The notes under the pieces are model-generated. The model ran no database searches. It was given only the letters and a program-made list of their open reading frames with translations, and was not told the DNA's origin. A DNA stretch of 64,000 nucleotides from Chitinophagaceae bacterium. Lineage in GTDB: Bacteria > Bacteroidota > Bacteroidia > Chitinophagales > UBA10324. Shown here in pieces: positions 1 through 9,041 of the stretch. The stretch is taken from assembly GCA_947469485.1 (NCBI GenBank), contig CANIPU010000015.1, positions 1 through 64,000 of the forward strand, in the 5' to 3' direction. Numbering within the stretch: position 1 is the first letter of the stretch; each line of letters starts with the position of its first letter. Both the position numbers and the translations under genes were made by a program.

Positions 1-2112
1 GTTGAAATTGGAAAAGAAGGTAAAGAGATACCGGTTGTTGGGGCAAATGTTTTTTTTCCTGGAACTGCAATAGGTACAATTACTGATGTTACTGGGATGT
101 TCCATATTGATAAACCAAATGAGAATGTTTTAAGTATTGTTATTTCATATATTGGATATATAAATGATACAATAAATGCAGCTGGGACTGATAATAAAAT
201 TATTCTTAAAAAATCAGTAACTCTAAATGAAGTAATAGTGAATGGTCAAAAAGCCGATTCGTATATAAGTTCGATGAATCCTTTAAAGACGGAGGTGCTG
301 ACTTCAACTGAACTTCGAAAAAATGCATGCTGTAATCTTGCAGAAAGTTTTGAATCAAACCCAACAGTAGATGTATCATTTACTGATGCAGTAACGGGGG
401 CAAAAAAAATTCAAATGCTTGGTTTGTCAGGGATATATGTTCAAACCATGACTGATGTATTACCAACTATTCGTGGACTTGCAATCAATAATGGTATGAA
501 CTGGATTCCTGGACCCTGGGTGGAGTCGATTCAATTGAATAAAGGGACAGGAAGTGTTGCGAATGGCTTTGAATCAATAACAGGACAAATAAATGTTGAA
601 TTAAAAAAACCGGAAACTGCTGAAAGATTTTTTATAAATCTTTATGGAAATACAGAGGAGAGGGGTGAGATTAATTTGCAATTCGCCCATAGGTTCAATA
701 AAAAATTGAGTACAATATTATTAGCAAGTGGAAGCCAAATGCAAAACTCACACGATGGAAATGGTGATTCTTTTATGGATCAACCAGACTTTAAACAATT
801 GCAGTTGATGAATAGATGGAAGTTTTTGGCAGGTAAGCATTTAGAGGGAATGTTTGGGGTTAAATTGGTTTTTGATTCTAGAAACGGTGGTCAAATGCCT
901 GGTCATATTCATAACGGCGGCATACTATATAAAACTGAAATGGAAGTTAATCGCCAGGAAGTGTTTTATAAAACCAGTTATAATCCAAAAAAAGAATATC
1001 AGAGCCTCGGATTGCAATTGTCAGGAATTAATCATGAACAAACGGGATTTTTCGGACTGAAAAATTATTCCGGGACTGAAAAAAATCTTTATGTAAATCT
1101 TATTTGGCAATCAATCATTGGCAATACAAAACATAAATATAGAACCGGCACTACTTTTTTTTCTGACCATACATCAGAAGTTTTTGAAACAATTTATGCT
1201 GGATATAAAAACAATATTCCAGGAGCATTTTTTGAATACACTTTTGATGATTTAAAAAATTTCTCAATGGTGATTGGATTGAGAAGTGATTATGTAAATG
1301 AGAATTTGCAGATCACTCCTCGTTTGCATATTAGATATAAAATTTTGAAAAACACAACGCTACGAATGTCTGCCGGTAGAGGATTCAGGTTTTCAAACTT
1401 ATTTGCAGAAAATCCGGCAATAATGGCTACATCAAGAAAAATTGTTTTCTTAGAAAAACTTAAGGAAGAAAGTGCATGGAACGGAGGTGTAAATGCTACT
1501 CAAAATTTTTATATCAATAATCGGGAGGCAAGTTTTAGTTTGGATTTTTACAGAACGCAATTTAAGAATCAGAGTGTTTTAGATTATGACCAATCACCTC
1601 AGATTATTTATATAAGCAACCTTCATGGACAGTCTTTTGCAAACAGTTTTCAGGCATCATTTAACTTTTTTCTGATTGAAAAATTTGAAATAAGATTGAC
1701 ATATAAATTTAATGATGTGCAACAGACTTTAAATAAGCAGATAATTCAAAAACCATTAACGCCTAAGCATCGAGCATTGTTTAATGCCGCGTATTCTTTA
1801 AAAAACCACTGGAAATTTGATGCAACACTGCAGTGGGTAGGAAAGCAACGAATACCTTCAACATTAAGTAATCCTGAGCAATATCAATTACAATTAAATT
1901 CGCCTTCATATTTCAGAGTATTGGGACAAATTACATATATAAAGCATCGATGGGAATTTTATGTTGGAGGTGAAAATCTTAACGATTTCAGCCAGAAAGA
2001 TGCAATTATTAGCGCTGATGTACCTTTTGGTCCTTATTTTGATTCATCATTAGTGTGGGGGCCACTTACTGGCAGAACAATTTATGCAGGAATTAGATTT
2101 ACAATGAAATAG
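1..2112 (+). CDS. TonB-dependent outer-membrane receptor, 5' end outside the window
   Basis: The reading frame is open from the first base, so the gene starts upstream; the first ATG at 97 is internal. The first ~70 residues resemble the end of a carboxypeptidase-D-regulatory-like domain (I-P-V-V-G-A-N-V-F, then G-T-I-T-D-V-T-G-M-F). A plug domain follows (IRGLAINNG, then GPWVESIQLNKGTGSVANG), and then a long beta-barrel rich in aromatic strands ending GRTIYAGIRFTMK. Such receptors import chelated metals, cofactors or glycans using TonB energy. The substrate cannot be read from the sequence. The downstream secreted CxxC metal-binding gene, 38 nt away, suggests a metal such as copper (inference). 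The family call is secure; the substrate is a guess. Confidence 0.9.
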   Translation, partial: VEIGKEGKEIPVVGANVFFPGTAIGTITDVTGMFHIDKPNENVLSIVISYIGYINDTINAAGTDNKIILKKSVTLNEVIVNGQKADSYISSMNPLKTEVLTSTELRKNACCNLAESFESNPTVDVSFTDAVTGAKKIQMLGLSGIYVQTMTDVLPTIRGLAINNGMNWIPGPWVESIQLNKGTGSVANGFESITGQINVELKKPETAERFFINLYGNTEERGEINLQFAHRFNKKLSTILLASGSQMQNSHDGNGDSFMDQPDFKQLQLMNRWKFLAGKHLEGMFGVKLVFDSRNGGQMPGHIHNGGILYKTEMEVNRQEVFYKTSYNPKKEYQSLGLQLSGINHEQTGFFGLKNYSGTEKNLYVNLIWQSIIGNTKHKYRTGTTFFSDHTSEVFETIYAGYKNNIPGAFFEYTFDDLKNFSMVIGLRSDYVNENLQITPRLHIRYKILKNTTLRMSAGRGFRFSNLFAENPAIMATSRKIVFLEKLKEESAWNGGVNATQNFYINNREASFSLDFYRTQFKNQSVLDYDQSPQIIYISNLHGQSFANSFQASFNFFLIEKFEIRLTYKFNDVQQTLNKQIIQKPLTPKHRALFNAAYSLKNHWKFDATLQWVGKQRIPSTLSNPEQYQLQLNSPSYFRVLGQITYIKHRWEFYVGGENLNDFSQKDAIISADVPFGPYFDSSLVWGPLTGRTIYAGIRFTMK

Positions 2113-2150
2113 AAACAATAATTAAATTCAATAAACCAAAAATTAAAAAC

Positions 2151-2507
2151 ATGAAAAGCAAATTAATGATTTTAGCACTTTTGCTTACTGGCTTTGTAAG
2201 CACCCTTACAAGTAATTCAATTGCTGCTAGTAAAGGAGGAAAAGAAAAAGCTGTTATTCAAACATCTGCCCAATGCGGCGAATGCAAAGAAAAAATTGAA
2301 GCCTCCCTGAATAAATTAGATGGGATTAAATCACACGATTTGAACCTTGATAATAAAAAATTAACTGTGGTTTTCAACCCAGCAATTATAACTCTTGAGC
2401 AAATTAAAACAGCTGTCAGTAATACTGGTTATGATGCGGATGATATGAAAGCAAATGAAGAAGCGTATAATAATCTACCGAAGTGTTGCCAGAAAGGCGG
2501 ACACTGA
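2151..2507 (+). CDS. Secreted heavy-metal-associated (HMA) domain protein
   Basis: A 118-residue protein with a signal peptide (about residues 1-26, ending SNSIAA) and one HMA-type ferredoxin-like fold. The metal-binding loop is QCGEC, with Cys42 and Cys45 in CxxC arrangement. It is followed by helix CKEKIEASLNKLDGI and the typical closing segment LEQIKTAVSNTGYDAD. A second thiol and His site sits at the very C-terminus (KCCQKGGH). The family carries Cu(I) or other soft metals; export would place this member in the periplasm. It lies 38 nt after the TonB receptor, probably in the same transcript, and ends at a strong hairpin terminator. The role could be a periplasmic metal chaperone for the receptor's cargo (inference). 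Confidence 0.85.
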   Translation: MKSKLMILALLLTGFVSTLTSNSIAASKGGKEKAVIQTSAQCGECKEKIEASLNKLDGIKSHDLNLDNKKLTVVFNPAIITLEQIKTAVSNTGYDADDMKANEEAYNNLPKCCQKGGH

Positions 2508-2556
2508 TTATTGAGGTATAGTTTTTTGCGGTTTCTAAGTGGTCTAAAAACAAAAA

Positions 2557-2586
2557 AGTCCTTCGAATTTTCGAAGGACTTTTTTT
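2557..2586. terminator. Bidirectional hairpin terminator
   Basis: A perfect 10-bp stem (AGTCCTTCGA / TCGAAGGACT) around loop ATTT, with a run of A before it and a run of T after it. It therefore works on both strands, for the HMA gene on + and rplS on -. Confidence 0.85.
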
Positions 2587-2604
2587 ATTTAAATCTGATA
2601 TAAT

Positions 2605-2976
2605 TTATGCTTTAGCGGCGTCTCCAGTCAATACCATTTTCTCCTTAATACGCGCCTTTTTACCTTTCAAATCTCTAAGGTAATAAATACGAGCACGGCG
2701 AACTTTTCCTTTTTTATTTACTTCAATGCTTTCAATATTTGGCGAGTAAAAAGGGAAAACGCGGTCAACACCTACACCTGAAGCGATTTTGCGAACTGTA
2801 AAAGTTGCGGTTTCGCCATGACCTTTTTTCTGAATCACATCACCACGGAAGGCCTGAATTCTTTCTTTTACTCCTTCAATGATTTTATAATTTACGGTAA
2901 TATTATCACCGGCCTTAAAATCTGGGAATGTTTTCTTTGGGGTTAATTGTTCGTGAACAAATTTTATCGCGTCCAT
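2605..2976 (-). CDS. rplS: 50S ribosomal protein L19
   Basis: 123 residues, the usual L19 length. Characteristic segments are visible: [16 protein letters not shown] near the N-terminus, [14 protein letters not shown], the turn [17 protein letters not shown], and the basic C-terminal part [21 protein letters not shown]19 sits at the 30S-50S interface of the ribosome. The gene appears to be transcribed alone, from the promoter just upstream, and ends at the hairpin it shares with the convergent HMA gene. The short C-terminal LTGDAAKA is not conserved in the family. Confidence 0.97.
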   Translation of the reverse strand: MDAIKFVHEQLTPKKTFPDFKAGDNITVNYKIIEGVKERIQAFRGDVIQKKGHGETATFTVRKIASGVGVDRVFPFYSPNIESIEVNKKGKVRRARIYYLRDLKGKKARIKEKMVLTGDAAKA

Positions 2977-3004
2977 TACTATGAGGTTTAAAAAAATTGA
3001 GGCG

Positions 3005-3035
3005 CAAATATAGAATTATCAATCGAATATCGAAA
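3005..3035 (-). promoter_or_regulatory. Bacteroidota-type promoter of rplS
   Basis: On the minus strand a -7 box TATATTTG (3005-3012) is preceded by a 19-nt spacer and TTTC at 3032-3035, one base off the usual TTTG -33 box. The predicted transcript start leaves a short leader before the rplS ATG. Confidence 0.5.
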
Positions 3036-3100
3036 TCTATGTTTAATTTAAATGGAAAGTTAAATGTTAGTAATTCTCTAAATATAAAATAGACATTCGA

Positions 3101-4069
3101 TTAATTCTCAATAAGACCTCTTCCTTCCTTTTTCAACAGACCCTGATCCTTGAGTTCTTTCATGATTTTATCTAATAAACCATTGATAAATTCCCCGCTT
3201 TTAGGAGTACTGTAGTTTTTTGCTATATCAATGTACTCGTTTATTGTTGCTTTTAATGGGATGTTTGGAAAATACAACATTTCTGCCAAAGCCATTTTCA
3301 TTAACAATAAATCAATTTGTGCTAATCGCTCTTTATCCCAATTTTCTAATTTGGGGGTAACTAATCCCCCCAAATATTCTTCATTATAAAAAGCACGATT
3401 AAGTAATTCATTAGCAAACTCGTGTTCTTCACTCATTCCTTCAGGAAATTTAATGAATTTTTCGTTCCCCTTCGCTATTTCTTTTTCAACTTGAGTGGCA
3501 ATTTTATCAATCAGCAGCACTAATTGATTTTCAATTATGGCAGAATCATCATTCCAGGTTGTAAACGAATCTTCAACATTTTGGGTAAATACCTCACTGA
3601 GCAATAAAACTTTTCGATATAAGTAAAGAATTAATCTTTTATCGTCTTCAATAGGTGGATTTTTAATCTGTATATAGTTTTTGTAGGCAGATGTGTCTTC
3701 AAGTGCTTTAAACCAGGTCCGGAAATAATCTGAATCAGGAAGGTAAGATAACTTTTGCTCTCGAATGATTCGCTTAAAATTTTCATCTAAAACCAATTTT
3801 TGTATAATCGGATTATGAAAAATGCGAACCGAAACTTTTTTGTCTGCAGCTGTGGGTAAATGTTTTGAAGATTTATGACCTGCATCTTCAACAGAATATT
3901 CAGCAGTTTTGGTAATTAAATACAGATTGTAAATAAGAAGTCGGAATGAATTATTAATTCTTTCTCGTAAGGATTTTTCTAATGTTGTAAACGGAATATC
4001 AAGGCTTTGTTCATGAGTGTAAAGCACCTGCATAACTTTGACTCTAACATTTCTTCTGCTTAACAACAT
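3101..4069 (-). CDS. nusB: Transcription antitermination factor NusB, long Bacteroidota form
   Basis: NusB binds boxA RNA with NusE (S10) to support rRNA antitermination. This 322-residue protein starts like NusB (MLLSRRNVRVKVMQVLY). Its true NusB core lies in the C-terminal third, with the diagnostic segment IPLKATINEYIDIAKNYSTPKSGEFINGLLDKI at about residues 265-300. Between them lies an extension of some 150 residues that the E. coli protein (about 139 residues) lacks. Long NusB proteins are normal in Bacteroidota, so this is not a fusion artefact. It lies 57 nt downstream of the leucine dehydrogenase-like gene on the same strand and may be co-transcribed with it. Confidence 0.92.
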   Translation of the reverse strand: MLLSRRNVRVKVMQVLYTHEQSLDIPFTTLEKSLRERINNSFRLLIYNLYLITKTAEYSVEDAGHKSSKHLPTAADKKVSVRIFHNPIIQKLVLDENFKRIIREQKLSYLPDSDYFRTWFKALEDTSAYKNYIQIKNPPIEDDKRLILYLYRKVLLLSEVFTQNVEDSFTTWNDDSAIIENQLVLLIDKIATQVEKEIAKGNEKFIKFPEGMSEEHEFANELLNRAFYNEEYLGGLVTPKLENWDKERLAQIDLLLMKMALAEMLYFPNIPLKATINEYIDIAKNYSTPKSGEFINGLLDKIMKELKDQGLLKKEGRGLIEN

Positions 4070-4126
4070 GTAAACTATATTTAAAAAGAACTATGAAATA
4101 CTAATCTTAATCAAAAAAATGCAAAA

Positions 4127-5233
4127 TCAAAGTCGCGCATTTAATGCCGCAATATCCTTTAATCGAGCGTTTGCCATTTGCATAGCTGCTTGCTGCGTTG
4201 TAATATTATTAGCCTTTGCCAACCCGAATATTTCCAGTAATCGTTCGTAAATTCTTTCGGTTTGGCTCATTACCCGTTCCCGGTTATATCCTTCTAATTC
4301 TCCTGAAACATTTATTAAACCGCCTGCATTAATTACAAAATCAGGTGCATATAAAATTCCTTTTTCAATCAATAGATTTCCATGAACTACTTCATCAGCT
4401 AATTGATTGTTTGCTGCTCCAGCTACAATATTGCACTTCAACCTTTCGATGTTTTCATCATTAAGAGTCGCACCAAGGGCACAAGGAGCATATATGTCCA
4501 TATCAACATCATAAATAGCTTCCGGTTCAATTCCTGCAACTTTATATGTTTTAATCATGTATTGAATACGATCGGCATGAATATCTGTGACAGTAACTTT
4601 TGCTCCAGCTTCAACAAGGTGTTTAACTAATACTTCTCCAACATGACCTGTTCCTTGAACTGCAACTTTTCTTCCGCTTAAATCATCGTTGCCATACATT
4701 TCTTTAACTGAAGCCTTTACACCTAAAAAAGTTCCATAAGCTGTAAAAGGTGAGGGGTCACCACTTCCACCCATATTTTCGGGAATTCCAGTTACATGTT
4801 CCGTTTCCAGACTTATCCATTCCATGTCGCGGGTACTGGTGCCTACATCTTCAGCAGTTATGTATTTACCTCCAAGGCTTTCAATGAATTTCCCATACCG
4901 GCGCATCATTGCTTCCGACTTATCTGTTCGGGAATTTCCAATAATTACAGCTTTACCTCCTCCAAGATTTAAACCTGCAGCTGCAGCCTTAAATGTCATT
5001 CCTCTGCTCAATCGAAGCACATCATTAATGGCTTCAGCTTCGTTGTTATAATTCCAGAATCTTGTGCCGCCTAAAGCAGGTCCAAGTACTGTATTGTGAA
5101 TAGCAACAATGGATTTTAGCCCGCTTGCCTTGTCGTTAAAGAACACAACCTGTTCATGTTCATATCCACTAATCTGTTCAAATATTCCTGGATTTTGAAT
5201 AGCTGCTTCCACTTTACTTTTTACCACTGTCAT
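4127..5233 (-). CDS. Glu/Leu/Phe/Val dehydrogenase, most like leucine dehydrogenase
   Basis: NAD-dependent oxidative deamination of a branched-chain amino acid to its 2-oxo acid and ammonia. The 368-residue length fits leucine dehydrogenase rather than the longer glutamate dehydrogenases. The substrate-domain motif GLNLGGGKAVI contains the catalytic-site lysine. ITAEDVGTSTRDMEW supplies the second catalytic region. The dinucleotide-binding motif is VQGTGHVGEVL, followed by acidic VTDI (about residues 190-220). AGAANNQLA and APDFVINAGGLINVSGE are also typical. The exact substrate (Leu, Val or Phe) is not fixed by these motifs. It has its own promoter, divergent from the ABC exporter. Confidence 0.88.
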   Translation of the reverse strand: MTVVKSKVEAAIQNPGIFEQISGYEHEQVVFFNDKASGLKSIVAIHNTVLGPALGGTRFWNYNNEAEAINDVLRLSRGMTFKAAAAGLNLGGGKAVIIGNSRTDKSEAMMRRYGKFIESLGGKYITAEDVGTSTRDMEWISLETEHVTGIPENMGGSGDPSPFTAYGTFLGVKASVKEMYGNDDLSGRKVAVQGTGHVGEVLVKHLVEAGAKVTVTDIHADRIQYMIKTYKVAGIEPEAIYDVDMDIYAPCALGATLNDENIERLKCNIVAGAANNQLADEVVHGNLLIEKGILYAPDFVINAGGLINVSGELEGYNRERVMSQTERIYERLLEIFGLAKANNITTQQAAMQMANARLKDIAALNARL

Positions 5234-5275
5234 GCAGTCCGAATTTTATGTTTAGAATTGTGCCCTAAGATGGGT

Positions 5276-5309
5276 CGCAAATCTATGTTTATTTTCCAAG
5301 TTGCAAAAA
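5276..5309 (-). promoter_or_regulatory. Bacteroidota-type promoter of the leucine dehydrogenase-like gene
   Basis: Minus strand: TTTTTG (-33 box, 5304-5309), an 18-nt spacer, then TAGATTTG (-7 box, 5278-5285) followed by CG. It lies about 45 nt before the ATG at 5233. Confidence 0.6.
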
Positions 5310-5322
5310 GAAGGGGTTTTAA

Positions 5323-7104
5323 GTGAAAAATTTAATAAGTTTAAACAAGTATTTCTGGAAATACAGGTGGAGGCTTGCGTTAGGAGTGATTTTTATATTT
5401 CTCAGCAATTTATTTGCTGTTATGTCTCCTGAGGTAGTTCGATATGCAATTGATTTTACGATTAGTCAAGTAAAATTTGCTGCTTTGCTGAATGAATTTA
5501 GTATTAAAGGCATATTTGGAACTCATCTAACACAAAGTATTGTTGCTTTTTCAGTTATTATATTGGTATTCGCTTTATTAAGAGGCTTATTTCTGTTTTT
5601 CATGCGCCAAACTCTAATTGTTATGTCGCGGTATATTGAGTATGATCAAAAGAACGAACTTTATAATCATTACCAAAAGCTTGATCAAACATTTTATAAG
5701 AATAACAATACGGGCGACCTAATGTCAAGAATTACAGAAGATGTTTCTAGAGTTCGGAATTATACAGGGCCTGCAATCATGTATATTATTAATACAATAA
5801 TTTTATTTGCAATGGTTTCATTTACTATGTATAGAGTAAATGAAGAACTCACTTTGTATGCTTTGATCCCTCTGCCGGTTTTGGCGGTGTGTATTTTTTT
5901 TGTTAATAGTATTATTGAAAAAAGAAGCGAAGCAATTCAATCGCAATTAAGTGTATTAACAACAACTGCTCAGGAAACATATTCAGGAATCAGGGTTGTT
6001 AAAGCATATGTTCAGGAAAAATTAGCTGCAGAGCATTTTAATATTGAAAGTATAGAATACAAGAATCGTCAATTGAAACTTGCTAGAGTTGAATCGTTTT
6101 TTTTTCCAACCATTTTTATGTTGGTTGGATTCAGTACCCTTTCTGTGATTTTTATAGGAGGAAATAAAGTAATAAACGGTCAGATAACAGCAGGAAATAT
6201 CGCCGAATTTTTTATGTATATTAATATGCTTACATGGCCTATAGCTTCTATGGGTTGGGTAATGGCTTTAATTCAGCGTGCTTCTGCTTCACAAAAAAGA
6301 CTTGACGAATTTCTTTCTCTTCAGCCCAAAATCATTAATCCAAATAACGAAAAGCATGCAATTGTTGGTGATGTTGAATTTCACAATGTCTCATTTGCTT
6401 TTTCAAATACCGGAATTACTGCTCTAAAAAATATTTCATTTCATTTAAAAGCAGGAGAGAAGATGGCGGTAATCGGAAGAACAGGCGCAGGAAAATCCAC
6501 CATTGCAAATTTATTTACCCGTGTTTTTGATGTAACAGAGGGTAGTATTCTTTTGGATGGAATCGATATTCGATCAATTAACCTCCATGAGTTACGAGAA
6601 CAAGTAGGAGTGGTGCCTCAGGATGTTTTACTTTTTTCAGATACTGTTACAAACAATATTGCTTTTGGAAATAATACTATAGATCCAATACTTGCAAAAG
6701 AATTTGCAGATCGGGCATCCGTTGGTGATGAAATATTAAGATTGCAACATGGATATGATACTATGGTTGGAGAAAGAGGAGTAATGCTTTCGGGAGGACA
6801 AAAACAAAGAATATCAATTGCAAGGGCACTTATTAAATCTCCTTCTGTTTTAGTGCTTGATGATTGTTTGTCTGCAGTTGATGCACGAACAGAACATAAA
6901 ATCTTACAGCAGTTCAACGAAGTGCTAAAAGAAAAAACTGCGATTGTTATTACTCATAGGATTTTTACTTTGATTCATTTCGACAAAATCATTGTACTTG
7001 ATAAAGGAAAAATAGTTGAAGAAGGAACGCATGACCAATTGATTTTGAAAAAAGGTTTGTATTACCAACTTTTCGAATTGCAACAATCAGAAGAAAAAAA
7101 CTAA
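5323..7104 (+). CDS. ABC exporter half-transporter (MsbA/MDR type)
   Basis: 593 residues. The N-terminal half is a six-helix ABC exporter membrane domain (first helix near residue 18, last near 300); the C-terminal half is the ATPase. Walker A is GRTGAGKST (residues 385-393), the Q-loop VVPQD, the signature LSGGQKQR, Walker B VLVLDD, the D-loop SAVD and the H-loop ITHR. The residue after Walker B, normally the catalytic Glu, is Asp514. That is typical of the degenerate subunit in heterodimeric exporters, but no partner gene is nearby. The start is GTG, preceded by a clear purine-rich GAAGGGG ribosome-binding site. The substrate (lipid or drug) is unknown. Confidence 0.92.
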   Translation: MKNLISLNKYFWKYRWRLALGVIFIFLSNLFAVMSPEVVRYAIDFTISQVKFAALLNEFSIKGIFGTHLTQSIVAFSVIILVFALLRGLFLFFMRQTLIVMSRYIEYDQKNELYNHYQKLDQTFYKNNNTGDLMSRITEDVSRVRNYTGPAIMYIINTIILFAMVSFTMYRVNEELTLYALIPLPVLAVCIFFVNSIIEKRSEAIQSQLSVLTTTAQETYSGIRVVKAYVQEKLAAEHFNIESIEYKNRQLKLARVESFFFPTIFMLVGFSTLSVIFIGGNKVINGQITAGNIAEFFMYINMLTWPIASMGWVMALIQRASASQKRLDEFLSLQPKIINPNNEKHAIVGDVEFHNVSFAFSNTGITALKNISFHLKAGEKMAVIGRTGAGKSTIANLFTRVFDVTEGSILLDGIDIRSINLHELREQVGVVPQDVLLFSDTVTNNIAFGNNTIDPILAKEFADRASVGDEILRLQHGYDTMVGERGVMLSGGQKQRISIARALIKSPSVLVLDDCLSAVDARTEHKILQQFNEVLKEKTAIVITHRIFTLIHFDKIIVLDKGKIVEEGTHDQLILKKGLYYQLFELQQSEEKN

Positions 7105-7110
7105 GAATGT

Positions 7111-7140
7111 TTTGGCAGATAGCTGAAAAATCTATATTTG
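7111..7140 (+). promoter_or_regulatory. Bacteroidota-type promoter of the PUR-domain gene
   Basis: TTTG (7111-7114), an 18-nt spacer, then TATATTTG (7133-7140). The predicted transcript start is about 40 nt before the GTG start at 7186. Confidence 0.6.
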
Positions 7141-7185
7141 CCTAACACATACGAGAATATTTAATCATTTACTAAAAGAAATCAA

Positions 7186-7725
7186 GTGGAAGAAAACAAT
7201 TTTAAAGGACAAAGAGAAGAGCCGGTTTATACAATTAAAATGAGAGCTGGCCGCAGGCGCACTTATTTTTTAGATGTAAGAGAAACCAAAGGGAATGACT
7301 TTTATATCACAATTACTGAGAGTAAGAAGCGTCAGGATGGAGGATATGATCGACATAAAATCTATTTGTATAAAGAAGATTTCAACAAGTTTATGGAGTC
7401 AATGAACGATGTTGTTAATCATGTAAAAACCGAAAGAATGCCTGAGTATGATTACGATGAGTTTACTAAAAAACAAGAAGAGTACGATCGTATGAAAGCT
7501 GAACAGGCACTAAATCCGGGTAGCGAAGCAGGATATACATCAGAAAATATTTCAGATTCAAAAAATAATGATGACAACTCCGGTCGAATCATTGAGAATT
7601 CTAATTCAGGTAATATCAATACCGGTAACGCTAATGAAGATGTAAAACTTCATGATGAAAAACCAATTGAAAGTAATAAATCTTCATCGGCTCCTACAGG
7701 TAATGATGATGATTTAAAATGGTAA
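7186..7725 (+). CDS. PUR family (DUF3276) nucleic-acid-binding protein
   Basis: Residues 10-85 form a single PUR-alpha-like repeat: VYTIKMRAGRRRTYFLDVRETKG, then FYITITESKKR, then HKIYLYKEDFNKFMESMNDVVNHV. This is the DUF3276 family, related to the Borrelia BpuR protein, which binds DNA and RNA. The remaining ~90 residues are acidic and rich in Asn, Ser and Gly, probably disordered, ending in DDDLKW. Start codon is GTG; the next in-frame ATG would cut into the domain. The gene stands alone with its own promoter and terminator. A regulatory or RNA-binding role is known for relatives only; no target is visible here. Confidence 0.85.
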   Translation: MEENNFKGQREEPVYTIKMRAGRRRTYFLDVRETKGNDFYITITESKKRQDGGYDRHKIYLYKEDFNKFMESMNDVVNHVKTERMPEYDYDEFTKKQEEYDRMKAEQALNPGSEAGYTSENISDSKNNDDNSGRIIENSNSGNINTGNANEDVKLHDEKPIESNKSSSAPTGNDDDLKW

Positions 7726-7745
7726 ATATTTTTTTGTAAAATTTT

Positions 7746-7776
7746 AAAACCACATCAGAAATGATGTGGTTTTTTA
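7746..7776 (+). terminator. Hairpin terminator after the PUR-domain gene
   Basis: A 12-bp stem (AAAACCACATCA / TGATGTGGTTTT) closed by loop GAAA and followed by T residues. Confidence 0.85.
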
Positions 7777-7803
7777 GTTTAAATAATAAGGGTGTGATTT
7801 TTA

Positions 7804-9012
7804 TTATCGTTCCTGAAAAGTAATTCGGGTTGTATAGAGGTCTTCAACAGAGGTTGCAAAATGGAAATACCCGCTTAAATTATTTTGAATTTCGTCGTAA
7901 GATAAATTGCTGAACCAATATTTTATATTGTCAGAATTAAGTATCGAATTGAAATTTATTTGTAAAGGAATTTGAATTGAAAAATTATGTCCTTCAAAAA
8001 CAACCTCAGTATATTTTGATTCGTTATTAATGGTTTTATCAGGAATAGAATACTTTCTAAACTCACTGGTCTCGAATTTTCCATAAACAAGATGTTCTAT
8101 TAATATTACTTGAGGCGAATTATACGCAATTGCATTATTTATAACGAAAGGAATTGAAATGCTGCCAGTCATTGGATTGCGACTCCAGCTTTTCATCCGT
8201 TTACTACTTTCATGAAACAACCCAATCATCCATGTCTTTGCTGTTGAAGTATCGTTTTGAGTTGCTTTTAGCCACCATGCCCACTCATAAGGGTGAAGTT
8301 CAGGATGACAACTATGATTACAATCCAAACAGGTAGTTCCATAAAATCCCATAGATGGAAATTGAACTTGAAAGTTGCGATGATCAATTAACCCTTTCCC
8401 ATCTGGTATGGTTGGATAAAATAAATTATTTAATTCAATACGAAATTTATCAGGCGGTGTTAGTTCACAATGCAAACGATACAGAGTTATATCAATATTG
8501 TTGGTGTCACGGACAAAGGGTGACTTTGCATAATCTTTTAAATGAATTCCCCTCCGGTAATCCTGACGGCCAATTTTTTTTTGCAGGTCATATGCCACAA
8601 ACTGTTTTGATAGATATTTTTCTAAATGAAAATTCAAATCAAAGTTTATATCGTATTCCGAATATCGTTCCTTACTGCTGCGAGTATTTCTTGTTACAGT
8701 GCCGGCAAATTTTTGCTTTGTCATACTTTCAGCTCTCCAGTTATATCCGCCAATTACATTAATTAGCCAACCTAGTGCAAACACGCTTAAGTGAGCTTTT
8801 CTTTTTTCAATTGTTGAGTCTAAAAGTATTGGATTAACCAGGTCGATAATGATTTCGTTGATCGTATCGTTATCTTCTATTTTATTGTTCGGTAGCAACA
8901 AATAACTAAACGACTCCGTTATTGGTTTAAACTCTGTTATTTTATAAATAGTCTGTGCAAAACTTGAAATCGATATAGTTGTTATAAATAATAAAGTCAG
9001 ATAAAATTTCAT
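7804..9012 (-). CDS. Secreted protein of unknown function with a Cys/His-rich motif
   Basis: I do not recognise this family. The frame is open up to 9063, but the ATG at 9012 gives a clean signal peptide (MKFYLTLLFITTISISSFAQ) and avoids overlap with the gene upstream, so I chose it. The mature ~380 residues have mixed alpha/beta character and no T9SS tail or lipobox. The striking element is the central segment CLDCNHSCHPELHPYEWAWW: three Cys and three His within 16 residues, which would suit a bound metal. It starts 30 nt after the stop of the choice-of-anchor L gene on the same strand, so the two are probably co-transcribed. Confidence 0.75.
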   Translation of the reverse strand: MKFYLTLLFITTISISSFAQTIYKITEFKPITESFSYLLLPNNKIEDNDTINEIIIDLVNPILLDSTIEKRKAHLSVFALGWLINVIGGYNWRAESMTKQKFAGTVTRNTRSSKERYSEYDINFDLNFHLEKYLSKQFVAYDLQKKIGRQDYRRGIHLKDYAKSPFVRDTNNIDITLYRLHCELTPPDKFRIELNNLFYPTIPDGKGLIDHRNFQVQFPSMGFYGTTCLDCNHSCHPELHPYEWAWWLKATQNDTSTAKTWMIGLFHESSKRMKSWSRNPMTGSISIPFVINNAIAYNSPQVILIEHLVYGKFETSEFRKYSIPDKTINNESKYTEVVFEGHNFSIQIPLQINFNSILNSDNIKYWFSNLSYDEIQNNLSGYFHFATSVEDLYTTRITFQER

Positions 9013-9041
9013 TACACTAATAAAATAATAGTCGAATTTGC

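Noticed and set aside
8355-8762. Plus-strand 135-codon frame opposite the Cys/His-rich secreted gene
   Set aside because: It is the complement of a longer minus-strand gene with a signal peptide; no domain or start signal supports it.
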